In this document: piece by piece, positions 14,266 through 21,669 of the stretch
Position numbering within the stretch: position 1 is the first letter of the stretch
Layout: the number at the start of each line of letters is the position of its first letter
Origin: an uncultured Lachnospiraceae bacterium
GTDB lineage: Bacteria; Bacillota; Clostridia; Lachnospirales; Lachnospiraceae
NCBI GenBank assembly: GCA_910585765.1
Contig: CAJUES010000058.1
Span: forward strand, 1 to 21,669
DNA length: 21,669 nt
Direction: 5' to 3'
The notes under the pieces: model-generated
What the model was told of the DNA's origin: nothing
The model's input: only the letters and a program-made list of their open reading frames with translations
Databases searched by the model: none
Position numbers and translations under genes: made by a program

Positions 14266-15108
14266 ATGGCACAAAACACGCCAAAGCGTAAAATAAAAGA
14301 CAGCGTGTTCACAAATTTATTTCAAGACAAAAAGTATCTGCTCCGACTGTATAAGGCACTTCACCCAGAGGACGGTAATGTAACAGAAGAAGATATAAAA
14401 GATGTAACTATCAAGCACATACTGGTAGATGCAGACTATAATGACCTTGGATTTTCGGTTGACGGCAGACTTGTCATTTTGATTGAAAGTCAGTCAACAT
14501 GGACATTGAATATTGTAATACGTGCACTGATGTATCTGATACAAACATATCACGATTTCTTCAAGCGTACCAAGCAAAATTTATATGGTTCTAAAAAAGT
14601 AAATATGCCAAAACCTGAACTGTATGTGATATTTACGGGTGAAAAAACGAAAAATCCGCCCGACACCATTTCGCTTTCAAAAGACTTTTTTGACGGTGAA
14701 AAGATAGCGGTAGACGCAGAAATCAAGGTACTTTATCAAGAGGACGAGGACAACATAATCGGACAGTATATTATTTTCTGTAAAGTGTATAATGAACAGA
14801 GAAAGAAATATGGGCAAACAAAGAAGGCTGTAACGGAAACAATCCGCATTTGTAAAAATCGAAACGTGTTAAAAGAATATCTCGAGAGTAAAGAACAGGA
14901 GGTTGTAGACATTATGATGACATTGTTTGATGATGAGCAGGTTTTGGAAGCATATGCAGAAGATATTAAAAATAGTGAAGCAAGAGAAAATGCAAGGATA
15001 ATGTTAAAAAATGGAAGAATTACAGTAGAAGAAATACCAAGTTTTTTTCCTAAATTAACATTAGAAGATGCGAAAGAACTTGAAGCCGAAGTTATGCAGT
15101 TGGCGTAA
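14266..15108 (+). CDS. Rpn/PD-(D/E)XK nuclease-like protein
   Basis: This 280-residue protein is of a type abundant in Lachnospiraceae and usually annotated as Rpn-family recombination-promoting nuclease/putative transposase. The core DADYNDLGFSVDGRLVILIE-SQST matches the PD-(D/E)XK active site, with Asp in the YNDLG turn and the variant E-x-Q motif (ESQ). It starts with KRKIKDSVFTNLF, which in relatives opens the nuclease fold. The C-terminal 80 residues are helical. The gene has its own promoter and a strong terminator, is intact and is clearly more A+T-rich than flanking operons, suggesting acquisition. It lies beside the ruin of a second, different PDDEXK gene. Cellular role (DNA recombination, defence or selfish spread) is unsettled for the family. 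Confidence 0.83.
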   Translation: MAQNTPKRKIKDSVFTNLFQDKKYLLRLYKALHPEDGNVTEEDIKDVTIKHILVDADYNDLGFSVDGRLVILIESQSTWTLNIVIRALMYLIQTYHDFFKRTKQNLYGSKKVNMPKPELYVIFTGEKTKNPPDTISLSKDFFDGEKIAVDAEIKVLYQEDEDNIIGQYIIFCKVYNEQRKKYGQTKKAVTETIRICKNRNVLKEYLESKEQEVVDIMMTLFDDEQVLEAYAEDIKNSEARENARIMLKNGRITVEEIPSFFPKLTLEDAKELEAEVMQLA

Positions 15109-15146
15109 TCACTCGTATCAATCAAAATCAAATATAGTAACAGCGT

Positions 15147-15186
15147 TAGAGCATATAGGAATTGAAATCTATATGCTCTATTTTTT
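15147..15186 (+). terminator. Rho-independent terminator of the Rpn-like gene
   Basis: TAGAGCATATAG (15147-15158) and CTATATGCTCTA (15169-15180) form a perfect 12-bp stem with a 10-nt loop, followed at once by six T (15181-15186). It lies about 40 nt past the stop codon. Confidence 0.92.
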
Positions 15187-15231
15187 GCCATTAACAGGGA
15201 ACAATGGGCGACAACATTCAGACCAACACCA

Positions 15232-15278
15232 CAGGGCGATTAGCGCCCTGCTAGAGCGTGTTTGAAAAATGCTCTAGC
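15232..15278. repeat. Two consecutive hairpins near the PPK2 gene end
   Basis: CAGGGCG-attag-CGCCCTG (15232-15250) and GCTAGAGC (15250-15257) with GCTCTAGC (15271-15278) are perfect stems placed back to back. They lie about 90-130 nt beyond the stop codon of the minus-strand PPK2 gene. On that strand a U-run (complement of 15279-15284) precedes rather than follows the stem, so this is not a standard terminator. The second hairpin contains an inverted copy of the 15-mer found at 3821-3835. Confidence 0.55.
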
Positions 15279-15364
15279 AAAAAAGATTAATAAATCAACC
15301 TATATACACTGCAGGGACACGTGCCGGTGCAGACGATGAGGGAAGTCGTCAGCGCAATGACATA

Positions 15365-16834
15365 CTAATCCAGGGCTTTCTCGAGCGCCTCGATCACGAT
15401 CCTGAGCGCTTTCAGGCGCGCGTACCGCTTGTCATTGGATTCCAGTATATGCCAGGGCGCGTACGATGTGTTCGTCTTCTGCAGCATCTCGTTCACCGCG
15501 CCCTCGTACAAATCCCACTTCTCGCGGTTGCGCCAGTCCTCCTCGGTGATCTTCCACTGCTTTGCAGGCGTGTTCTGACGCTCGTTGAAGCGCGCCAGCT
15601 GTGTGTCCTTGTCGATCTGCACCCAGAATTTGATGATGACCGCACCCCAGTCGGCGAGCTCCCGCTCAAACTCATTGATCTCATTGTACGCCCGCTGCCA
15701 GTCATTCTCCCTGCAGAAACCCTCCAGGCGCTCCACCATGACCCTGCCATACCAGGTTCTGTCAAAGACCGCGATATGTCCGGTCTTTGGCAGACGGTTC
15801 CAGAAGCGCCACAGATAATGTCTCGCCTTCTCGTGCGGCTCGGGGCTTGCGATCGGGTGCACCTCAAACCCCCTCGGGTCGAGCGCCTCCGTGATCCGCT
15901 TGATATTGCCGCCCTTTCCCGCCGCATCCCAGCCTTCGTATGCGATGATGACAGGCACTTTTTTGCGGTACAGCTTGTTGTGGAGATGTCCCAGCTTCTC
16001 CTGGAGCCGGTCCAGCTCCACGCGGTACTCCTCCTGTGTGACAGCCCTGTCGAGATCGATCTCGTCGAGTTTCGGCATCTTTTCCAGCGGAAATACATTC
16101 TGCAGCAGGGGCACCGCCATCGCACTGTTCCCGAGCGCGGTGTCGATCCCGCCAACCAGCGTCTCCAGCACCTGGAGCTGCGCCCATTTCCTGCTCTTCG
16201 CATCGATGATGTACCACGGATCCGCGGGCGCGTTGGTGTCGTTCAGATAGCGGTCAAACACGGCGAGGCACTTGTCATAGTGGCTGTTCTGCCAGCTGTC
16301 CTTCTCCCCCACGCGCCAGCTCGTATCCTTGTCGGATCTCAGCGCGTCGATCCTCTTTTTCTGCTCCTTGCGGCTGATCTGGAAAAAGAACTTCATCACA
16401 AGATAACCGTTGTCGGTCAGCTGGCGCTCAAACCGCCTGACACTCTCGATCTTTTTCTTGTAATCCTTTTCGTTCAGTGTGCCGTCAAGACACGCCCCGG
16501 TCACTTCGTCCATCCAGCCGGAATCCAGAAACATGAACTTCCCTGCCTCTGGGATCTTGACAAAATATCGGTAGAGAAAGGGCTTTCTTTGCTCCTCCTG
16601 CGTCGGCACATCCATCGCCGCGACCTTGAAAAAGCGCGGATCGATATTGCGGATCACCTTGCCCAGCACGCTCCCCTTCCCCGCTGTCCCCCAGCCCTCA
16701 AATAGCACCAGCACCGGCAGACTGCGCTCCTTGATCATCATCTGCTGGCAGAAAAGCTTCTCGTTTGCCGCCTTCAGCCGCTCCTCGAGTTCCTCTTTTT
16801 CCGGTCTGTGTGGTTTGTTCCAATTTTCCAGCAT
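15365..16834 (-). CDS. pap: Two-domain polyphosphate kinase 2 (polyphosphate:AMP phosphotransferase type)
   Basis: This 489-residue protein contains two PPK2 domains in tandem. Domain 1 has the P-loop FEGWGTAGKGS; domain 2 has the canonical YEGWDAAGKGGNIKR and the lid block FDRTWYGRVMVERLEGF. Two-domain class II PPK2 enzymes phosphorylate AMP to ADP with polyphosphate in the cytoplasm, and typically only the C-terminal domain is catalytic. The Asp-to-Gly change in the first P-loop agrees with that. I start at ATG 16832-16834, because AAGGAGG lies 7 nt upstream; a TTG six codons earlier would overlap the ribosome binding site. It is the last gene of the antiporter operon, 21 bp after the preceding stop. 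Confidence 0.9.
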   Translation of the reverse strand: MLENWNKPHRPEKEELEERLKAANEKLFCQQMMIKERSLPVLVLFEGWGTAGKGSVLGKVIRNIDPRFFKVAAMDVPTQEEQRKPFLYRYFVKIPEAGKFMFLDSGWMDEVTGACLDGTLNEKDYKKKIESVRRFERQLTDNGYLVMKFFFQISRKEQKKRIDALRSDKDTSWRVGEKDSWQNSHYDKCLAVFDRYLNDTNAPADPWYIIDAKSRKWAQLQVLETLVGGIDTALGNSAMAVPLLQNVFPLEKMPKLDEIDLDRAVTQEEYRVELDRLQEKLGHLHNKLYRKKVPVIIAYEGWDAAGKGGNIKRITEALDPRGFEVHPIASPEPHEKARHYLWRFWNRLPKTGHIAVFDRTWYGRVMVERLEGFCRENDWQRAYNEINEFERELADWGAVIIKFWVQIDKDTQLARFNERQNTPAKQWKITEEDWRNREKWDLYEGAVNEMLQKTNTSYAPWHILESNDKRYARLKALRIVIEALEKALD

Positions 16835-16855
16835 ACGCTGTCCTCCTTCCAATTT

Positions 16856-19087
16856 CTAGTTCACCAGCAGCAGATAGATCATCGTGAGCCCCAGTCCCAT
16901 GCAGAACATAAACAGCCCAAACGACAGACTGCGCTCGATGATGCGGAGATTCTCAAAGAGATCCGTCCCCTTCATCGCAAGCTTATGCTCATAGTTTTTC
17001 GGCTCGTACCCCTCTTTTTGCATAATGGCATAATACAGCAGCCGCACGCGCTCCATACCGGACCCGATGCGGTGCGTCACGCGGTTTCCCTCCGGCAGTT
17101 CATACGGCAGCGGCCTGTCTCTGTAGAGCGTCTTTCGCAGCAGGACGACCGCCGTATCCACAATGCTGTCCAAAATCCTTGAAATAATCCCCAAAACAAA
17201 CGGCACCGCTGTGTAGAACACTGCCCTGTACACATATTTCTCCATGTCGATCCACGCCGGGAAGATATCATGGTAGCCCTCCGCCTTCCTCCCGGACGAT
17301 ATCCCCCTTAACATCAGCAGCCGCACCACGATAAAGTACACCGCAGCGCCCACCGCGATGGAGATCAGCGCGCCTGCTATATTCTTGAGTGAATAGTAAC
17401 GGATATTTCCAAGCTGATCCTCCAGCAGATCGCTCAGTCCGAACTGCACAAGTCCGTATTTTGCAACCGGTCCTGCCACCAGATCCGGCAGCACTCCGAT
17501 AAAGGGGATCGGCAGCGCGCAGACTCCGATCGCCAGTTTGCTCCCCGGCGCGGCATATTCCTTCTTTGCCTCATACGCCTCCTGCACTTTCTTATCACTG
17601 TTCTTTTCAACAAAAAGAACGACAAAAAGTTTGGTCATATAGGCGACCGTCAATCCGCCCGAAAACAGAAATAATACTTCAACCACCCTCATCATGGCAG
17701 ATGTCGCCGCAAACACAGACTGAATGGATCCTCTCTCCGCAAGCGCCAGCAGGGCGCCGTACTCAGCGATACTCTCATGCAGGAGCGTCTTGCTCACATA
17801 CCCGTTCAGAAACGGGATCCCGCCGACACCTGCCGCCGCCAGCACAAATGTCGCAAGCAGGAACGGTTTCCTGCGCCCGAAACCGCGCACCTGGTTCAGC
17901 TCGTAGCTTCCCACCTGCGCAAAGATCACGCCCGCCGCCATAAAGAGTACAAGCTTCACCAGCGAATGGTTCAGCATATGGAGGAGCGTGCCGTTGACCG
18001 CCATGCCAAACGCCTTCGCGATCTCTGCGGCAGCTTCACCCTCAACGGCCCACGTCCCTGTCTGCGCCGCGCCTGCCGCCATCAACAGATACTCCGCAAG
18101 CAGCGACTGCATACCCACACCCGTCAATATGAAGCCGATCTGTGACATGGACGAGTACGCAAGCGTCGTCTTCAGATTGCCGCTCATCACCCCGCGGAGC
18201 CCGCCGAGCACCATCGTCACGATGCCGGTCATCAGGATAAACGCGCCCCAGCTGCCCTGCATCGGCAGCACGTCGAGCGTCACCAGCAGAATGCCGAAGA
18301 TGCCCGTCTTGCTCAGGATCGCTGACAGGAGTGCCGTCGCGGGCGCGGGCGCCTCCGTGTAGGACAGCGGCAGCCACACATGCACCGGAAAAGCGCCCGC
18401 CTTCGCGCCGAATCCCACAAACATACAGCCTGCTGCCACGTACAGCCATGTCCTATCGGTTTTGCTGCCGCTGGTCATCATGACCACAGCACATTCGTAA
18501 ATCCTGTCAAACGAGATCGTTCCAAGCCAGCCGTGCACGATGAAGATCCCCATCAGGATCGCCATGCCGCCGGCGACAGCGATGCCAAGATACGTTCCTG
18601 CCGCGTACAGCGCCTCCCGCGTCTGCCTGTGCGACACCCACACAAACGACGTAAAGGACATGATCTCAAAGAAAAAGAACAGCGTGAACAGATCCGCCGC
18701 GTAAAAAATGCCCATCGTCGCGCCGAGCGTCATCAAATTGAACATATCGTATTTGATGACATTCGTGTCATTTTTCATATAGTCATACGAGAACAGCGCC
18801 GTCACGAACCACGCAAACGCCGTCAGCACGCCAAAGATCCCCCGAAATCCCGAGTACATGAAATGCAATCCAAGCCCGCCCACGCCGGGAACCTCAAAGA
18901 CGCCGACCGATATCCCCCGAAGGTCACAGACCATCAGATTCAGCGCAGCCGCAAGCTCCACCGCGCTGGTGAGAATCATGATCAGTGCGCAGACTTTCTT
19001 CCTGTCCTTTGCCCTCACACGCGAGACAAACCACACAAGGGCACACATCACAAAAGGAAAAAGCGTCATCCAAAAGCCATCCCTCAT
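16856..19087 (-). CDS. NuoL/HyfB-like proton-conducting antiporter subunit
   Basis: This 743-residue protein has about 14-16 membrane helices of the Proton_antipo_M family (complex I NuoL, Mrp, hydrogenase antiporter modules). Key charged residues are present: Glu141 in FFFFEIMSF, Lys229 in FVGFGAKAGAFPVHVWLP, Lys260 in LSKTGIFG, and a further Lys in NHSLVKLVLF. The C-terminal 200 residues add two or more helices and a cytoplasmic stretch, longer than NuoM/NuoN, NuoL-like. It pumps or conducts H+ or Na+ as part of a membrane complex whose redox or other subunits are not in the window. It is the third of three antiporter genes here, 18 bp after the second. Confidence 0.9.
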   Translation of the reverse strand: MRDGFWMTLFPFVMCALVWFVSRVRAKDRKKVCALIMILTSAVELAAALNLMVCDLRGISVGVFEVPGVGGLGLHFMYSGFRGIFGVLTAFAWFVTALFSYDYMKNDTNVIKYDMFNLMTLGATMGIFYAADLFTLFFFFEIMSFTSFVWVSHRQTREALYAAGTYLGIAVAGGMAILMGIFIVHGWLGTISFDRIYECAVVMMTSGSKTDRTWLYVAAGCMFVGFGAKAGAFPVHVWLPLSYTEAPAPATALLSAILSKTGIFGILLVTLDVLPMQGSWGAFILMTGIVTMVLGGLRGVMSGNLKTTLAYSSMSQIGFILTGVGMQSLLAEYLLMAAGAAQTGTWAVEGEAAAEIAKAFGMAVNGTLLHMLNHSLVKLVLFMAAGVIFAQVGSYELNQVRGFGRRKPFLLATFVLAAAGVGGIPFLNGYVSKTLLHESIAEYGALLALAERGSIQSVFAATSAMMRVVEVLFLFSGGLTVAYMTKLFVVLFVEKNSDKKVQEAYEAKKEYAAPGSKLAIGVCALPIPFIGVLPDLVAGPVAKYGLVQFGLSDLLEDQLGNIRYYSLKNIAGALISIAVGAAVYFIVVRLLMLRGISSGRKAEGYHDIFPAWIDMEKYVYRAVFYTAVPFVLGIISRILDSIVDTAVVLLRKTLYRDRPLPYELPEGNRVTHRIGSGMERVRLLYYAIMQKEGYEPKNYEHKLAMKGTDLFENLRIIERSLSFGLFMFCMGLGLTMIYLLLVN

Positions 19088-19105
19088 GATCCAATCTCCC
19101 CCTTC

Positions 19106-20599
19106 CTATATCATTCCGCCGGCTACGGACGAAAAGAACGCCACAAACGGCGCACTGTACACACCGATCACCACCATCAGCACCACGAACAGCGACAGCG
19201 GCAGGAGCATGCGCCAGTCCGGATCGCAGATCTCGCCGTGCAGCTTCCCGTAGTCAAAATCATTCCCCGGAAAATATGCCCTGATCACGATACTCAGCAT
19301 GTAGATCGCTGTCAGGAGCGCGGAGACCAGCAGACCGCCCACACCGACAACCGCCAGTACGTTATCGCTCGCAAACGCCGCCTTGGCAAGGTGCCACTTC
19401 GACACAAAGCCGCACAGCCCCGGCACGCCCATCAGCGCGAGCGCAGAGACCGTAAAGATCGCAAAAATCTTCGGCATTTTTTTCGCCATGCCGTCGATCT
19501 GGTGCACATAGTCTGCATGCGCCTGCGTGATCATCGCTCCGGCACAGAAGAAGGAGCAGATCTTCATCACACCGTGGAACACCATGTGGCACAGCGCCCC
19601 CGCCAGCCCGAGCGGTGTCATGATCAGGACGCCAAACAATATATACGACAGGTTGGAGATCGTCGAGAACGCAAGCCTTCGCTTGATGTGTGTCTCCCGC
19701 ACCGCCATGCTGCACCCGTAGACGATCGTAAAAATGACGATGCCGAGCAGCAGATACTGCGCCCATGTCCCCCGCAGAAAGTCGGTCCCGAAACTGTAGT
19801 ACGTCAGGCGGATGATCGCAAACGCACCGGACTTCACGACCGCGACCGCATGCAGCAGCGCCGTGACCGGAGTCGGCGCCACTCCCGCCTGCGGGAGCCA
19901 GGAGTTGAACGGACAGACCGCCGCCTTGACGCCGAATCCCATAAATGCCAGCACATAGATGAACAGCATCAGATCCTTCTTGTCCCCGACCTGGGAAAGG
20001 TTCAGCACACCGCCGTACAGAAAGGCGAGGCTGTCGCCGTACACCACCAGAAAGATCAGGCCGATAAACGCAAACGCCGCGCCGCCAAGCGAGTAGTAGA
20101 AATACTTCCGGCTCGCAAGCACCGCCTCCTTCGTGAGCGTATGCATCACGAGCGGAACCGTGACGAGCGTCAGCAGCTCATAAAAACAGTACATCGTCAG
20201 CATGTTGCCCGACATCGCGATGCCGAGCGTCACCCCGTACGTCGCCGTATAAAACAGATAGAAGATATTCTCGTGGACGCGCCCGTTGTGCTCATGTTCC
20301 ATGTAAGGGAATGAATAGAGCACCGCAAGCGGCCAGAGCGTGGAGACAAGTCCCGCAAAGACAATGCCCAAACCGTCCAGTTTCAGTGAAAAGTCGAGCT
20401 TTGCGCCGGCAAAATTGATCACCCGGATCAACTCCGTCGGCCCCTGCCACAACAGCACATACGTCAGCAGTGTGTTGAGCAGCACGTACGCAAAAATATA
20501 GCGCTGCTTCTGTCCCTTGTCCCTGAATCTCAAAAACTGCAGCAGCACACCGCCCGCAAAAGGGAGCAGTATCACCGTAAGCATCAGGTCAAAAATCAT
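19106..20599 (-). CDS. NuoM/NuoN/MrpD-like proton-conducting antiporter subunit
   Basis: This 497-residue protein has about 14 membrane helices, a normal length for NuoM/NuoN/MrpD. Conserved residues are Glu141 in CFYELLTL, Lys225 in FMGFGVKAAVCPFNSWLP, Lys256 in AVAVVKSGAF, and the RRLAFSTISNLSYI block. ATG 20597-20599 follows AAAGGAG. It is separated by only 18 bp from each neighbour, so it is in the same operon and presumably the same membrane complex. Confidence 0.92.
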   Translation of the reverse strand: MIFDLMLTVILLPFAGGVLLQFLRFRDKGQKQRYIFAYVLLNTLLTYVLLWQGPTELIRVINFAGAKLDFSLKLDGLGIVFAGLVSTLWPLAVLYSFPYMEHEHNGRVHENIFYLFYTATYGVTLGIAMSGNMLTMYCFYELLTLVTVPLVMHTLTKEAVLASRKYFYYSLGGAAFAFIGLIFLVVYGDSLAFLYGGVLNLSQVGDKKDLMLFIYVLAFMGFGVKAAVCPFNSWLPQAGVAPTPVTALLHAVAVVKSGAFAIIRLTYYSFGTDFLRGTWAQYLLLGIVIFTIVYGCSMAVRETHIKRRLAFSTISNLSYILFGVLIMTPLGLAGALCHMVFHGVMKICSFFCAGAMITQAHADYVHQIDGMAKKMPKIFAIFTVSALALMGVPGLCGFVSKWHLAKAAFASDNVLAVVGVGGLLVSALLTAIYMLSIVIRAYFPGNDFDYGKLHGEICDPDWRMLLPLSLFVVLMVVIGVYSAPFVAFFSSVAGGMI

Positions 20600-20617
20600 G
20601 ATAATCTACTCCTTTCC

Positions 20618-21629
20618 TCAAAATAAACCGACAGTGATGCCATCCTGGATCAGCCGGATCAAGGGCGTGGGAAACAGCCCGAGCGCGAGCGTGATGGCAG
20701 CCAGTGTCACGACCGCCGCGAGCATCAGCGCCCCCGGCTCCCTGTAGTCGCCCCGCACTGCTTCATGATCCGGCTCCATCAGGAAACCGCGGATGGAAAG
20801 GGGCAGCAGATACCCCGCCGTCAGGAGCGCAGAGACCAGCAGCGCCGCAGGGCCAACCCATGAAAGTCCCGTCAACCCGCTCTCCAGACACCCCGTCGCC
20901 AGATACCACTTGCTGATGACGCCGCTCGTCGGCGGAATGCCGATCAGCCCCAGCGAGACGACCGTGTACGACCAGAATAGGATCGGCATCTTCCTGCCAA
21001 GCCCCATAAAGTCATTGACCTTTGTCCTGCCGGTCTTGAAGATCAGCGCGCCTGCCGTCAGGAACAGACCACTCTTGATGACCGCGTGGAACACCACGTG
21101 CAGCAGGCTGCCCACAAACGCCGTCGCATTCAGCATGGCGAGCCCCAGCAATATATACGAGAGGTTTGACACCGTCGAGTACGCAAGCCGCTTTTTCAGC
21201 ACCTTTTCCTTGAAGGCAAGCGAGGATCCCATCAGGAGCGTCACCACCGCGAGGACCGCCCACGCCGTCTGCACCCACGTCCCCCGCAGGAAATCCGCGC
21301 CGACGCAGTAGTACACTGTCCTGATGATCGCGAGGACACCGCCCTTCACGATGATGCCCGACAGAAACGCCGATGCCGGCGCCGGCGCCACAGGATGCGC
21401 AGTCGGCAGCCATGCATGGAGCGGAAAGCACCCCGCTTTCACGCCGAACCCGACGATCATCAGAAACACCGCAGTCAGACACATCCCCATGTTTCCTGAC
21501 GCGGCAACGGCTGCCATGTCAAAGGAACCGCCCGGCACAAAACCGGCTGCACCGGCATCATACTGGTACAGAAAATACAGCCCAAAGAGCGCCATGTACG
21601 CGCCGCAGAACGAGTAAAACAGATATTTG
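20618..21629 (-). CDS. Proton-conducting antiporter subunit, 5' end cut by contig end
   Basis: The visible 337 codons cover the C-terminal two thirds of a third NuoM/NuoN/MrpD-like subunit: VGFGVKAGCFPLHAWLP, FLSGIIVKGG, KRLAYSTVSNLSYILLG and HAVIKSGLFLTAG, with the expected lysines. A Met codon at 21593-21595 is not the real start. The frame continues open upstream with KYLFYSFCGAY, normal family sequence, until adapter sequence begins at 21630. The N-terminus and promoter are therefore missing. It resembles the second subunit closely in layout, suggesting duplication. It is the first visible gene of the antiporter - PPK2 operon. Confidence 0.93.
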
Positions 21630-21669
21630 AGATCGGAAGAGCGTCGTGTAGGGAAAGAGTGTAGATCTC
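21630..21669. other. Illumina sequencing adapter (not genomic)
   Basis: The last 40 bases start with AGATCGGAAGAGC and continue, as far as I recall it, exactly as the reverse complement of the standard TruSeq universal adapter. They follow directly on an open antiporter reading frame and encode nothing sensible. This is untrimmed adapter carried into the assembly. Confidence 0.97.

Noticed and set aside
15291..15368. Gene tail on the plus strand ending ...TMREVVSAMTY at TAA 15366-15368
   Set aside because: It is protein-like for about 24 codons and overlaps the pap stop codon, but has no start, ribosome binding site or recognisable family.

Overview
The window looks like a contig end from a gut-type Clostridia genome, most likely Lachnospiraceae. 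This rests on the protein families and their style (GH42 beta-galactosidase, PadR plus SEDS gene with a permease-prefix domain, VanZ-like protein, PDDEXK/Rpn proteins, NuoL/M/N-type antiporters next to a two-domain PPK2), on AGGAGG-type ribosome binding sites, and on consensus TTGACA-N17-TATAAT promoters. No 16S gene or other species marker is present. The last 40 bases (21630-21669) are Illumina adapter, so genomic sequence ends at 21629.

Layout. 1-562: a decayed GNAT acetyltransferase (minus strand) and a repeat-containing control region. 563-1585: a membrane-anchored XRE regulator with a five-residue tandem repeat in its linker. 1705-3330: a minus-strand operon tetR - flavodoxin - vanZ-like, driven by a perfect consensus promoter with a perfect palindromic operator. 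3349-3421: two nested hairpins. 3516-4073: a zinc deaminase whose end is joined to a frameshifted methyltransferase fragment. 4308-4547: a small XRE regulator. 4705-7510: a peptidase S51-like protein followed by a GH42 beta-galactosidase, both minus strand. 7816-11138: plus-strand genes for a CPBP membrane protease, an HTH-ABC ATPase fusion and an FtsX-like permease. 11158-13236: a minus-strand operon padR - SEDS (FtsW/RodA-like), whose intergenic gap is filled by four 49-bp tandem repeats and whose promoter sits inside a 22-bp-arm inverted repeat. 13392-15180: an A+T-rich island with a wrecked PDDEXK transposase-type nuclease gene and an intact Rpn-like gene ending in a textbook terminator. 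15365-21629: a minus-strand operon of three proton-antiporter subunits (the first cut by the contig end) followed by a two-domain polyphosphate kinase 2.

Working together. The antiporter genes with PPK2 suggest ion translocation coupled to polyphosphate/nucleotide metabolism. PadR with the SEDS protein, and the HTH-ABC fusion with its permease, both look like stress-responsive cell-envelope modules. The tetR and padR operons carry visible self-regulation sites. Best candidates for something not well described: the HTH-ABC fusion/permease/CPBP cluster, and the PadR-SEDS operon with intercistronic 49-bp repeats.
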